A DNA stretch of 64,000 nucleotides, from positions 11,506 through 75,505 of the forward strand of contig CAYSLU010000013.1 in the NCBI GenBank assembly GCA_964431965.1. Reading direction: 5' to 3'. A program made the translations under genes and the position numbers. The stretch comes from CAYSLU01 sp964431965. Lineage in GTDB: Bacteria; Verrucomicrobiota; Kiritimatiellia; CAIKKV01; CAYSLU01. Under the pieces are notes generated by a model. That model worked only from the letters and a program-made list of their open reading frames with translations, was not told the DNA's origin and ran no database searches. Positions 9,349-18,132 of the stretch are shown here, one piece after another; within the stretch, counting starts at the first letter, position 1, and every line of letters begins with the position of its first letter.

Positions 9349-9821
9349 AGCGCAACCTCCTGGGCAGGCGCCGCCCCTTGGGGGACAGGCGGCTGTTCGT
9401 TGAGCGTGAGCCAGTACAGCCGGAGGGCGGTCACCACACTCATGAACTCCGTGAAATCGATCGGCTTGCGCACGTAGCTGTTGCACCCGAGCCGGTAGCT
9501 TCGGAGCAGGTCGGTCTCCGTCTGGGACGAGGTGAGGATGACCACCGGCAGCAGCTGGGTGCGCGGGTCCGACCGGAGGCGCCGCAGCACCTCCAGGCCG
9601 TCGATCCGGGGGAGTTTCAGGTCAAGGAGGACCAGCCCGGGCAGATCGTTCGGGTTCCGCCCGGCGTACCCGCCGGTCCCGAAGAGGTAGTCCAGCGCCT
9701 CGGCGCCATCCCGCACCACCGCGACGGGGGGGGCGAGCTTGTGCTGACGGAACGCCCTCAGCGTGAGGTCCGCGTCGTCCGCGTTGTCTTCCACCAGAAG
9801 GATTGAGGATTGAGTCGCCAT
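9345..9821 (-). CDS. Rcp1-like single-domain response regulator
   Basis: 158 residues forming one receiver of the type paired with cyanobacterial and bacterial phytochromes (Rcp1 family). It has acidic residues in LLVEDNADD, phospho-acceptor Asp67 in LVLLDLKLP, the inserted loop before it (GGYAGRNPNDLPG) and Lys119 in SYVRKPIDF. The C-terminal helix RLYWLTLNEQPP is typical of the subfamily. The ATG at 9821 has a strong GGAGGAG ribosome site. It sits between two kinases and is coupled by GTGA to the downstream hybrid kinase. It closely resembles the receiver encoded at 13159-13611, so a local duplication of a kinase/receiver pair is likely. Confidence 0.9.
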   Translation of the reverse strand: MATQSSILLVEDNADDADLTLRAFRQHKLAPPVAVVRDGAEALDYLFGTGGYAGRNPNDLPGLVLLDLKLPRIDGLEVLRRLRSDPRTQLLPVVILTSSQTETDLLRSYRLGCNSYVRKPIDFTEFMSVVTALRLYWLTLNEQPPVPQGAAPAQEVAL

Positions 9822-9873
9822 ACGCTCCTCCCGGGTCATCGGGGGACAAACCCCACGAATCGACGACGCGCGG

Positions 9874-11982
9874 TCATGCGGCCTCCTGCGCCGGAGCGGG
9901 AGGCCCCGGCAGCGTGAAGTAGAACGTCGCGCCCTCGCCGGACTGGCCTTCGGCCCAGACCCGTCCCCCGAGCCGGTGGATCGCCCGCTGCACGGTCGCC
10001 AGCCCGATGCCGGTCCCGGCGAACTCGCCGGGCGCGTGCAGTCGCTGGAACGCCCCGAACAGCTTGTCCGCATAGCGCATGTCAAAGCCGACGCCATTGT
10101 CCCGCACGAAGAACGCGCGGCCGTCGCCGTCGCCCGTCCGTCCGACTTCAATGCGCGCATCCGCCCGCCTGGCCGTGAACTTCCATGCATTGCCGATCAG
10201 GTTGGAAAGCGCGATCCTCAGCAGGCGCGCGTCAGCGATGGCACGGAGCCCGGCCTCCGGGACGAACGTCACCTGCCGATCCGGTGCCTCCGCCCGCACA
10301 TCCTCGAAGGCGTCCGCGGCGATGGCGCCGACGTCAACCAGCTGCCACGCCACGTCGCTGCGCGTGACGCGGGAGAGCGAGAGCAGGGCGTCGATCAGCT
10401 GGCCCATGTGCTGGGCCGCCGCCCGCACTCGGGCCAGATCGGCGGCTCCCGCCGGGATCAGCCGGTCGCCGCAGTCCTCCTCGAGCGCCTGTCCGAAGCC
10501 GTCGATCGCGCGGAGCGGCGCCCGCAGGTCGTGCGACACGGAGTAGGCGAAGGACTCGAGCTCCCGGTTGATGCTGTCGAGCTCGGCCGTGCGCGCCTGG
10601 ACGCGGCGCTCGAGGTCCGCGTTGAGATTCCGCAGCCCGGCCTCGGCGGCTCGCTTGTCGGTGATGTCGATCCCGGTCCCGATGACGTACTGCACGGCCC
10701 CGTCGGGGCCGACGATGCAGGTGTTGGACCAGTCGATCCACCGGCGCTCGCCGCTCCGTCGGAGCCAGTGGTTCTCGTGCCGGCTCGGGAAGTCGCCCGC
10801 CCGGAGCCGCTGGAAGATCCGCCGCACCTCGCCGACCTCTTCGGGCGCGAGGAACAGATCCCAGAAGGGCCGGCCGACGACCTCCGCGAACGTGTAGCCC
10901 GTGGTCTGCTCGCATGCGCGGTTGAACCGGGCTATCCGGCCTTCGGGGTCGAGAACCACGACCAGGGCGCCGACGGTCTCGGTCAGCGCCGCCAGGAAAT
11001 CCCGCTCGTCCCGGAGCTCGCACTCGCTCTGGAACCGCGCGCCGATCTCCCGGACCAGGTCGTCGTTGGCCTGCCGGAGCTGAGCGGTCCGCGCCTGCAC
11101 CTGCTGCTCCAGCTCGGCGTTGAGCCGGCTGACCTCTTGGGCGCTCTCCTCCAGCCGCTGCTCGCTGCAGTGGATGGAGCGGGCGCTGGTCCAGATGAGG
11201 GCGGCGAGCAAGGCGGTGACGGCGGTGGTCATTAGCGTTAGCCCGAACTCAGTGCCGTAGAGGCTGGCGCGCTCGCCTGCGATGCGGAGCCAGCCGAGCG
11301 CGACGGGGATCAGGACCGCCGCGGGGATAAGGCGGCGCAGCATGGAGCCCGACAGGCTGCGGCTGGCGAGCACGCGCACGAGGGTGGCGTCCGGGGTCAT
11401 GGCCATCGAGCCGACCGCCAGCGCCAGAACCATCGCGATCCCCGGCGTGGGGATGGCCAGGTGCGCGGCGATGCCGTCGTCGGAGCGGTTCCCATACAGG
11501 TGCTGGATGGCGGCGATGAAGGCGATGCCGGCGGCCGCGAGCGCGGGGAGGGCGATCAGGCGGGGGCGGATGCGGGCGGAGCCCAGCAGCAGGGCCCCCG
11601 CCGCGAGTGCGATCGCGGCATGGGTGGCGGCCGCCGGAGCGCCATGCTCGGCGGTGGCGGCTCCAACGCGCGCAGCCAGTGCGCACTGAGCGGAGCCGAA
11701 GGCGCCCAGCACGAAAGCGGCTCCGGCGAGACAGGCGGCAGCCGCGTCGCCGGTTGCACTCTGCCCGTTCGCGCGGCCCCGTGCCTGCACGGCGAGCGCG
11801 ATGCCGCACAGGCAGAACTCGAGCGTCACCGCTCCGCACGGGATGGGGGAGCGCCCGGCGGCGGCCCACGCCAGGGCGCCGGCCGATACCGCGATGCCCG
11901 CCGTTCCGGCCAGGAGCCCGGCGTGCCGCCCGGCCGAGAGCAGCGCGGCGTCCAGGATCGCCATGGGGTTCGGGAGTCTCAT
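9874..11982 (-). CDS. Membrane sensor histidine kinase: 8 TM-PAS-HisKA-HATPase
   Basis: 702 residues from the ATG at 11982, which overlaps the previous stop (ATGA). The first about 270 residues contain roughly eight hydrophobic segments, a polytopic sensor resembling but not matching the MASE/7TM input domains I know. A coiled coil (RLNAELEQQVQARTAQLRQ), a PAS domain (FLAALTETVGALVVVLDPEG to YVIGTGIDITDKR), a second coiled coil and a phytochrome-type HisKA with His484 in SFAYSVSHDLRAPL follow. The HATPase has NLIGNAWKFTARR, DNGVGFD and GTGIGLATVQRAI. It is the only membrane-bound kinase in the cluster and probably the entry point for an envelope or lipid-phase signal. Confidence 0.88.
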   Translation of the reverse strand: MRLPNPMAILDAALLSAGRHAGLLAGTAGIAVSAGALAWAAAGRSPIPCGAVTLEFCLCGIALAVQARGRANGQSATGDAAAACLAGAAFVLGAFGSAQCALAARVGAATAEHGAPAAATHAAIALAAGALLLGSARIRPRLIALPALAAAGIAFIAAIQHLYGNRSDDGIAAHLAIPTPGIAMVLALAVGSMAMTPDATLVRVLASRSLSGSMLRRLIPAAVLIPVALGWLRIAGERASLYGTEFGLTLMTTAVTALLAALIWTSARSIHCSEQRLEESAQEVSRLNAELEQQVQARTAQLRQANDDLVREIGARFQSECELRDERDFLAALTETVGALVVVLDPEGRIARFNRACEQTTGYTFAEVVGRPFWDLFLAPEEVGEVRRIFQRLRAGDFPSRHENHWLRRSGERRWIDWSNTCIVGPDGAVQYVIGTGIDITDKRAAEAGLRNLNADLERRVQARTAELDSINRELESFAYSVSHDLRAPLRAIDGFGQALEEDCGDRLIPAGAADLARVRAAAQHMGQLIDALLSLSRVTRSDVAWQLVDVGAIAADAFEDVRAEAPDRQVTFVPEAGLRAIADARLLRIALSNLIGNAWKFTARRADARIEVGRTGDGDGRAFFVRDNGVGFDMRYADKLFGAFQRLHAPGEFAGTGIGLATVQRAIHRLGGRVWAEGQSGEGATFYFTLPGPPAPAQEAA

Positions 11983-13094
11983 GCCTCCGCCCCTCCCGAT
12001 GGCTGGGTGCCGGGCGCGCCGGCGGGGGAGGGGAACTGGAACTCGAACGACAGGCCGGCGCGCCGCCCGATCGTCATCGTTCCGTGGAGCTGCTCGCTCA
12101 GGGTTCGGACGAGGTTGAGCCCGAACGAGTGGTCCCGCTCGGAGTCCAGCCCCGGCGGCAGTCCGCAGCCGTTGTCCGCCACGCCGAGGTGAAGCACCCC
12201 GTCGCGCGAGTGGAGCGAGAGGCGAATCTCGCGGGACGCCCGCCGAGGCTTGCCGTCGCCCGGCTCCGGCGGGAAGGCGTACTTCATCGCGTTCGACACG
12301 AGCTCGGTGATGATCAGGCCGCAGGGGATGGCCGTGTTGATGTCGAGCTCGACGTCCTCGCACTCGTATCGGAGCGCGATTCCCCGCGCGAGGGCGCCGT
12401 GCGAGCGGACGAGCTCGTCCCCGAGGCTGCGGATGTAGGCGGCGAACGAGATGCGCGTGAAGTCCTGGGACTCGTACAACTTTTCGTGCAACAGAGCCAT
12501 GGATCGGACGCGGTTGCGCAGGTCCATGAACCGGTCCAGGTCGCGGCGGTTCTTGACGAATCGGGCCTCCATGTTGACGAGGCTGCAGATGATCTGCAGG
12601 TTGTTCTTCACGCGGTGGTGAATCTCGGTGATCAGGATCTCCTTCTCCCGAAGGGATGCCTTGAGCCGCTCCTCGGCCGACCGCCGCTCCTGCCGCACCC
12701 TCGCTTCGCGCAGCTCGCGCTCGACCACCGAGAGCAGCCGCGCGGTGTGCCCCTTCATCAGGAAGTCGTGGGCGCCCGACTTCATGTCCGCCACGGCGCG
12801 CTCTTCGCCGATGACGCCGGAGACGATCACGAACGGGATGTCGAGTTGGCGGGCGGTGATGATCGCCAGGGCCTCGGTTGACGAGAAGCTCGGCAGGCTG
12901 TGGTCGGCGAAGACGAAGTCCCACCCGCCGGCGTCCAGGGCGGCGGTGAGGGCGGCCGCCGTCTCGACCCGGAGGTGATCGACGGCATAGCCGCCCCGCT
13001 GGAGCTCGCGCAGCAGGAGGAACGCGTCGTCCTCGCTGTCCTCGACGATCAGCACGCGTAACGGCTTCGCTTCGGCGTGAACATCGGCATCCAT
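11979..13094 (-). CDS. Receiver-HisKA_2 histidine kinase
   Basis: 371 residues. The ATG at 13094 is chosen because a strong GGAGGTGG site lies just upstream. Residues 12-130 are a receiver (VEDSEDD, Asp64 in DFVFADHSLP, VSGVIGEE, MKSGAHDFLMK). After a coiled coil comes a HisKA_2 domain with the phospho-acceptor motif TEIHHRVKNNLQ near residue 160, then an HWE/HisKA_2-type HATPase (ITELVSNAMKYAFP, DNGCGLP, SFGLNLVRTL). Its receiver is very like that of the 900-residue kinase in the same cluster. A receiver fused in front of a HisKA_2 kinase suggests the kinase is switched by phosphorylation from another member of the cluster. Confidence 0.88.
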   Translation of the reverse strand: MDADVHAEAKPLRVLIVEDSEDDAFLLLRELQRGGYAVDHLRVETAAALTAALDAGGWDFVFADHSLPSFSSTEALAIITARQLDIPFVIVSGVIGEERAVADMKSGAHDFLMKGHTARLLSVVERELREARVRQERRSAEERLKASLREKEILITEIHHRVKNNLQIICSLVNMEARFVKNRRDLDRFMDLRNRVRSMALLHEKLYESQDFTRISFAAYIRSLGDELVRSHGALARGIALRYECEDVELDINTAIPCGLIITELVSNAMKYAFPPEPGDGKPRRASREIRLSLHSRDGVLHLGVADNGCGLPPGLDSERDHSFGLNLVRTLSEQLHGTMTIGRRAGLSFEFQFPSPAGAPGTQPSGGAEA

Positions 13095-13158
13095 CGTCCA
13101 CCTCCGCGCCCGGCATCCCTCCCGTCCGGCACGCCCCCTCCCCATCGGTCCCGCCTCC

Positions 13159-13611
13159 TCAGGCGCTTCGGTCCGGGGGTGGCGGGATCTCGTTGAGCAC
13201 GAGCCAGTAGAGCCCGAGCTGCTTCACGGCGTCCATGAACTGGCCAAAGTCCACCGGCTTGACCACGTAGCTGTTGCAGCCCAGCCGATAGCTCTCGGCC
13301 AGATCCCGCTCCTCCTTGGATGTCGTCAGCATGACGATCGGAAGGAGCCGGGTCCGGGGATCGGACCGGAGCCGGGACAGGACTTCCAGGCCGCTGATCC
13401 GCGGGAGCTTCAGGTCGAGCAGAACGACCGCCGGCAGGTCGTACGGGTCGCGCCCGGCGTGCGCGCCCTCGGCGAAGAGGTAGTCGAGCGCTTCCTCGCC
13501 GTCCCGGCAGACCACCAGGTCGTTGGCGATGCTGTTCTTCTTGAATGCCCGCCGCGTGAGCTCCACATCGTCCGGCGTGTCTTCGACGAGCAGGATATGC
13601 GAACGCTTCAT
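13159..13611 (-). CDS. Rcp1-like single-domain response regulator
   Basis: 150 residues, a single receiver with acidic pocket LLVEDTPDD, phospho-acceptor Asp66 in VVLLDLKLP, LTTSKEE and Lys118 in SYVVKPVDF. It ends in the helix LGLYWLVLNEIPPPP. It is the first gene of the minus-strand signalling cluster and a clear paralogue of the receiver at 9345-9821. The family has no output domain and normally shuttles phosphate from a kinase, often a phytochrome-like one, to another protein. The divergent intergenic region upstream probably holds the cluster promoter. Confidence 0.9.
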   Translation of the reverse strand: MKRSHILLVEDTPDDVELTRRAFKKNSIANDLVVCRDGEEALDYLFAEGAHAGRDPYDLPAVVLLDLKLPRISGLEVLSRLRSDPRTRLLPIVMLTTSKEERDLAESYRLGCNSYVVKPVDFGQFMDAVKQLGLYWLVLNEIPPPPDRSA

Positions 13612-13676
13612 CCGGTCTCCCCCGCTGAGTCGCCGCGCAATCGATCCGACGACATTACCCGCCAGCTGCCGTGATT

Positions 13677-13706
13677 CTGATAACGAGAGGGGTGAGTTGG
13701 CAACAA
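13677..13706 (-). promoter_or_regulatory. Possible promoter of the signalling cluster
   Basis: On the minus strand TTGTTG and TATCAG are separated by 18 bases, about 65 bases upstream of the first receiver gene. The fit to a housekeeping-type promoter is moderate. It lies in the 231-base divergent spacer between 13611 and 13843. Confidence 0.3.
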
Positions 13707-13763
13707 CTATTTACACCGCTCTGGCTCGCGCCCGCTGCGCGTCAGAAACGCCCCGGAAAGACG

Positions 13764-13792
13764 TTGGCCGGCGGGCCGCCGGGACCTATGCT
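13764..13792 (+). promoter_or_regulatory. Possible promoter of the tandem GNAT gene
   Basis: TTGGCC and TATGCT are separated by 17 bases. A GGGAGGA ribosome site follows about 40 bases later, just before the ATG at 13843. The spacing is ideal but the -35 match is weak. Confidence 0.4.
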
Positions 13793-13842
13793 ACGGGCTT
13801 TCGGCCGCTGTCGAGCAGGCGGCTGACGACGCGGGAGGATCC

Positions 13843-14802
13843 ATGAAGCTATCGGTCTATGAGCCGCTCGCGCACTATGCGGACATACGCGGGCTGTGGG
13901 AACGGGCGCTGGGCGGAACCTATCCGGTGAGCGAGCGCGTCCTGTGGCCGCGCGTGGCCGCCCGGGTCACGCAGGAGCCGGGCGATGGGGTGGTGGCCGA
14001 AGCCGGCGGGCGGGTGGTCGGATTCGCTCTGGCGGAGATCGATCGGGCGCCTCTTCGCCCGACGGATACCGGCTCCGTGCAGGTCCTGATGGTGGACCCG
14101 GAGCACCGGCGCCAGGGGATCGCCGCGGCCCTGCTCGAGCGTCTCCATGCGAGGCTCGCCGGCGCAGGGTGCCGCCAGGCCATGGTGGGCACCGGGCTGC
14201 ACCGATTCTGGAGCGGCGTGCCCGTGGACCTCGCGGACGCCGGCCGGTTCTTTGAGCGTCACGGCTATAGCGTGAGCTATGAAGCGATCGACATGTACGG
14301 CGCGTGGTCCGGGTTTCGAATGGAGGACCGGTGTCGCGCCCGGCTGTGTGAGCACCGGGTCGAGGTGGGTGCGGTCACGGACGCCGACGTCGGCTCGTTC
14401 TACGACTTCCTGTCGCGTGAGCAGCCGGGGTGGCGGGCGTCCATGCTGGCCATGGTCCATGCCGGAGACATGGACCACCTGGTCTTCCTGCGCGTCGGAG
14501 CGGAAGTCGTCGGCGCGATACAGACCTTCTCGCCCCGCAGCCGGTTCCGCGCGGCCAACCTGGTCTGGGAGCGGCTGTACGGCGAGCAGATGGGCGGGTT
14601 CGGCGCCGTGTTGATCGCCAACGCGTGGCGGGGGAAGGGGCTGGGCACATGCCTCTGCCAGGCCGCGGCGGAGCATATTGCCGCGCGCGGCGCGACCGGG
14701 TGCTTCATCGACTGGACGTCACACGCCCGGGCACCCCTGTACCGGAAGGTGGGCACGGAGGTGTGCCGCACCAACCGCATGTATCTCAGGGCGCTGGTCT
14801 GA
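13843..14802 (+). CDS. Tandem GNAT-family N-acetyltransferase
   Basis: 319 residues containing two GNAT folds. The first (about 1-150) has the acetyl-CoA loop in VQVLMVDPEHRRQGIAAAL. The second (about 165-319) has AVLIANAWRGKGLGTCLC. Both pyrophosphate loops keep a recognisable R/Q-x-x-G pattern, so both could bind acyl-CoA. The length and two-domain layout resemble mycothiol-synthase-like and glycoside-associated acetyltransferases, but the acceptor is unknown. Its last 17 bases overlap the end of the convergent membrane-protein gene. A promoter candidate and a good ribosome site support the start. Confidence 0.82.
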   Translation: MKLSVYEPLAHYADIRGLWERALGGTYPVSERVLWPRVAARVTQEPGDGVVAEAGGRVVGFALAEIDRAPLRPTDTGSVQVLMVDPEHRRQGIAAALLERLHARLAGAGCRQAMVGTGLHRFWSGVPVDLADAGRFFERHGYSVSYEAIDMYGAWSGFRMEDRCRARLCEHRVEVGAVTDADVGSFYDFLSREQPGWRASMLAMVHAGDMDHLVFLRVGAEVVGAIQTFSPRSRFRAANLVWERLYGEQMGGFGAVLIANAWRGKGLGTCLCQAAAEHIAARGATGCFIDWTSHARAPLYRKVGTEVCRTNRMYLRALV

Positions 14803-16210
14803 CCGCACGCCGCGCGATCGTCCGCCACGCCTCCTCCGCGTCCGGCAGGAGCGAGAACAGGACGAAGAGGCCGGCCGGCACGAGGTGCGAGAAGAGCCGG
14901 TCGATGGTCGTCCGGACGTGCCACGCCAGGTCGTGCGGAGTCAGCAGCAGGACGAGCAGGTAGGCGAGCGCGGTCGCGGCGAGCGCGGCCGCCGGAGCGG
15001 CCAGCGCGCGGGACGGACGCAGGGCGCGAAGGGCGAGCATGACGACGATCGACGCCGCGAGCGCGATTTCCCACGGCCGGAGCAGGAGGGCGCGCAGGCC
15101 GTCCAGCAGGATCCGGTAGCGGAGCGGATCGGCCAGGCGGCCGAGCGTGGCTGACGGATCGGCGCACCATGCCGCCATGAGGTCGTTCGCCGGGGCGCCG
15201 GCGGCCTTGGCTGAAAGCGCGGGCATCAGCGCGGGTAGTGAGCCCAGCACAAAGCACGCAAGCGCCCGGAACTCGGCCTTGCGGCGGGGGCCGACGAGCA
15301 CGCGCCTGCCGAGGATGGCCAGCAGAACACCGAGCGGAATCAGCCCCTCGTTCTTGGCCGATGCGGCGAAGCCGGCGAAGAACCCGGCGAGGGCGGCCAG
15401 CGCGTTTCCGCGGGTTCCGCCGGTGTCCCGCATGTGCAGGAACACGACGGCGCCCAGCAGCCCGTAGGCAACGAAGTTGTCGGCGTACTGCCAGGACGCG
15501 AAGATCCACGTCCACGAGGCCGTCGCGAGGAACATGCCGGCCAGCATGCCGTTCCAGCGGCCGGCGCGGCGAGCGATCCCCGCCGCCAGGAGCAGCGCGG
15601 CGGCGAGCAGGACGGCGACCTGGATCGCGATGGGGATGAGCGGGGTCTCCATGCCGCCGACCGTCCATCCGCGCGCGACGCTGAGCGGGAGCAGGGGCGG
15701 GTACTCCGAATGGGACACCAGCGGAGAGAAGATGTCGGCCCAGTGTGCCCCGCCGTCCCGAACCAGCATCCGGGCCCGCATGTTCCAGATGGCCCAGGCA
15801 TCCCACTGGCCGTGCGGGCTGAGCAGTGCGACAAGGAACGCGGAGACGCAGCCGACGGCCAGCGTGAACGCGAAGAGAGCGACGAGCGTGCGCTGGGGGG
15901 CAGGCGGGGCGTCGGAGCGGTCGGGACTGCCGGACCCGTCCGACCGGCCAGACGGGCGGCGCCGCCAGGCGAGGGCGGCGGCCAGGGCGAGCACGGCCGC
16001 GCACTCCGCGGCCAGCGTCAGCGGTCGGCTGGGGCCGCACGTGGCGACCCACGCGAGGAACGCGGTGGAGGTCAGGCCCAGGCCGATGCCGAAGCCGGCG
16101 GCCAGTTGCATCGCGCGGCGCCAGGGAGCGCGCGAGTCCGGAACGCCCAGAAGCGCGAGGATGCACCAGCCGATGAGCAGCGGGAGTACGATGACCGGAA
16201 GGGCGTACAC
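14786..16210 (-). CDS. Polytopic GT-C-like membrane protein (ArnT/PMT-like)
   Basis: 474 residues from a GTG at 16210, one base after the stop of the upstream gene; no ATG fits the hydrophobic start VYALPVIVLPLLIG. About eleven hydrophobic segments are visible. The loop after the second or third segment has HGQWDAWAIWNMRARML, followed by HSEYPPLLPL, a pattern seen in GT39-like glycosyltransferases that use polyprenyl-phosphate sugars. A true catalytic assignment is not possible from sequence alone. The gene converges with and overlaps the GNAT gene by 17 bases. Confidence 0.7.
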   Translation of the reverse strand: MYALPVIVLPLLIGWCILALLGVPDSRAPWRRAMQLAAGFGIGLGLTSTAFLAWVATCGPSRPLTLAAECAAVLALAAALAWRRRPSGRSDGSGSPDRSDAPPAPQRTLVALFAFTLAVGCVSAFLVALLSPHGQWDAWAIWNMRARMLVRDGGAHWADIFSPLVSHSEYPPLLPLSVARGWTVGGMETPLIPIAIQVAVLLAAALLLAAGIARRAGRWNGMLAGMFLATASWTWIFASWQYADNFVAYGLLGAVVFLHMRDTGGTRGNALAALAGFFAGFAASAKNEGLIPLGVLLAILGRRVLVGPRRKAEFRALACFVLGSLPALMPALSAKAAGAPANDLMAAWCADPSATLGRLADPLRYRILLDGLRALLLRPWEIALAASIVVMLALRALRPSRALAAPAAALAATALAYLLVLLLTPHDLAWHVRTTIDRLFSHLVPAGLFVLFSLLPDAEEAWRTIARRAVRPAP

Positions 16211-16211
16211 C

Positions 16212-16739
16212 TCAGGGCGTCTCCTTCCGGTAGAGGCGGAGGAACAGGCCGCCGGATATCGAGTCGCTCCAGACGATCCGGTAGCCGGACACGGCGCCTT
16301 CCGCGATAGCCGGGGCGGCATTGGTCGAGACCTCGAGCACCGCGGCGCGCGGCGTCGGGTGCGTCCGGTCCATCGCGAGGCCGACGATCTCGAAGCGATG
16401 CGCGGCGCCCGCCAGGCGCGCCGGGAGTCGCGGGTTGAGATCGAACAGCAGCGGGGCCGCATCATACTGGAGGCTGAATGCCACCAGCTCCGCATCCGGC
16501 GACGGCAGGTCCGTGATGTATCCGACGGGAGCCGGGCCCGCGGCCGCCCGGGCCGCGGCCGCCTTTGCGGTGGACTCGGACGCGAAGGCGTCGGGATCGG
16601 AGCGTGCGAAGCCGAGGCCGGGGTAGCGAGCCGCCACGTGCGGCCAGGCGCCGCACGTCGTGCGGATGCCGGTTGCGACGGAGCCGCCGGCTACGCCGAG
16701 GGCGAAGAGCAGCATGAGGATGGCGGCCGGCTTCTTCAT
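16212..16739 (-). CDS. Secreted or membrane-anchored hypothetical protein
   Basis: 175 residues beginning MKKPAAILMLLFALGVAGGSVATG, a signal peptide or N-terminal anchor. The rest has no domain I recognise; it ends in a segment reading YRIVWSDSISGGLFLRLYRKE. It is one base upstream of the GT-C-like gene, so the two are probably co-transcribed and may act together in extracytoplasmic sugar transfer. That link rests only on position. Confidence 0.6.
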   Translation of the reverse strand: MKKPAAILMLLFALGVAGGSVATGIRTTCGAWPHVAARYPGLGFARSDPDAFASESTAKAAAARAAAGPAPVGYITDLPSPDAELVAFSLQYDAAPLLFDLNPRLPARLAGAAHRFEIVGLAMDRTHPTPRAAVLEVSTNAAPAIAEGAVSGYRIVWSDSISGGLFLRLYRKETP

Positions 16740-16823
16740 GGCTGAAAGCGGAACCGTGAAGTGCGCCTTGTACTCCCCGGGTGCGCCGATGGCAAGCGCG
16801 GGGCGGCTTCGTCTGCCCGGACG

Positions 16824-16851
16824 TTGTGCGGCCGGCGGCGAGTGATATAGT
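16824..16851 (+). promoter_or_regulatory. Probable promoter of the oxidoreductase gene
   Basis: TTGTGC and TATAGT are separated by 16 bases in the divergent spacer 16740-16887. The -10 box matches the consensus in five of six positions, and an AGGAGG ribosome site precedes the ATG at 16888. Confidence 0.5.
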
Positions 16852-16887
16852 AGCGCGCTTCGGACCTTGGAGATCGAGGAGGATCAC

Positions 16888-18117
16888 ATGACATCTGGCA
16901 CCATTCGGTTCGGCGTCGTCGGCATTCACGGCTATTCGCGTGCACACATCGGCTCGATTCAGGGCGTGGCCAGGAGTGGCGGGCCGGCCAGGCTGTCGGC
17001 GGCTGTCGGCTTTGCGCGTGAGCTGGACGAGCCGTACGCCGCAGGCCTTGAGGCGGCGGGCGTGAAGCTCGTGCCGGACCTGGATGCCCTGCTGGGGTTG
17101 AACGGGGAGATCGACATCGTCACGCTGCCGGTCGGGATTGCGCTTCACGTGCCGATGGCGACGAAAGCGCTGCAGGCCGGGTTCCCGGTGTATCTCGAGA
17201 AGCCCGTGACGGGCACCATCCAGGACTTCGACCGGCTGGCGGAGATTGCGCGTGCCGCGCGGGGCCCTCTGTTCATCGGGTTCCAGGACATCTTCCAGCC
17301 GTCGCTGCGCGAGCTGAAGCGGCGCATCCTGGGCGGCGACCTCGGGAAGCTGCGCCGCGTGGTCCTGATGGCGGCGTGGCCGCGGGACATGCAGTACTAC
17401 GGCCGCAACGGATGGGCGGGCCAGCTCGTGAACAAAGGAGTCATCGTGCTCGACTCCCCCCTGAACAACGCGTGCGCCCACTACCTGAACATCGCGCTGT
17501 TCCTGGCGGGCGCGCAGGCGGATGAGGCCGCACGCCCCCTGCGCGTGGAGGCGGAACTGTACCGGGCGAATCCGATCGAGTCGGCCGACACCATGGCCGT
17601 GCGCGTGAAGACGGGCGAGTCCGTGGACGTCGTGTTCGCCGTCTCGCATGCCTGCGAGACGCACCGCGGCCCCATCTTCCGTCTCGAGTTCGACGGCGGG
17701 GCGACGGTCACGATGGACCGGACGGCGGGCGTGTCGGATCCCTGGCGGCTGCGCTGGCCCGGCGGGCGCGAGGAGGCGATCGCGATCAACTGGGTGGATT
17801 CGCTCGGGCAGACGGCCCGGATTCTGCTCGGAGAGCGGGATCTGCCGGCCTGCACGCTGGCCATGTCGCGGGCTCACACGCTGGTTGTGAACGGGTGTCA
17901 CCTGGCGACTCCGATCGTCACCATCGCGGAGTCGCGGCGGGCGTCGAAGACGCGCCTCGAGAACGGGGCGCTGCTCAACTACGTGCCGGGGATGAACGCG
18001 GCGCTGGATGAGTCCTTTGAGAAGGGGTGCCTGCTGTCCGAGACCGGGCTGGCTCCATGGGCGGCGCGCGGCGGCTGTGCCGACGTGAGCGCGCTCCGCC
18101 GCTTCGCGCTTCCGTGA
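16888..18117 (+). CDS. Gfo/Idh/MocA-family NAD(P)-dependent oxidoreductase
   Basis: 409 residues. The start is chosen at 16888 for its AGGAGG site. The N-terminus IRFGVVGIHGYSRAHI is a Rossmann dinucleotide loop. PVYLEKPVTGTIQDF carries the family EKP motif whose Lys takes part in catalysis. The C-terminal alpha/beta domain makes the substrate pocket and has NNACAHYLNIALFL, close to the usual D-x-x-x-H region of sugar oxidoreductases. The substrate is probably a cyclic polyol or sugar but cannot be named. It is transcribed toward the ceramidase-like gene and ends 15 bases from it. Confidence 0.82.
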   Translation: MTSGTIRFGVVGIHGYSRAHIGSIQGVARSGGPARLSAAVGFARELDEPYAAGLEAAGVKLVPDLDALLGLNGEIDIVTLPVGIALHVPMATKALQAGFPVYLEKPVTGTIQDFDRLAEIARAARGPLFIGFQDIFQPSLRELKRRILGGDLGKLRRVVLMAAWPRDMQYYGRNGWAGQLVNKGVIVLDSPLNNACAHYLNIALFLAGAQADEAARPLRVEAELYRANPIESADTMAVRVKTGESVDVVFAVSHACETHRGPIFRLEFDGGATVTMDRTAGVSDPWRLRWPGGREEAIAINWVDSLGQTARILLGERDLPACTLAMSRAHTLVVNGCHLATPIVTIAESRRASKTRLENGALLNYVPGMNAALDESFEKGCLLSETGLAPWAARGGCADVSALRRFALP

Positions 18118-18132
18118 TTCGGGCGGGGCCGC

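Noticed and set aside
6799..9477. Long plus-strand open frame opposite the large hybrid kinase
   Set aside because: Shadow of the kinase gene; no domain or ribosome site supports it.
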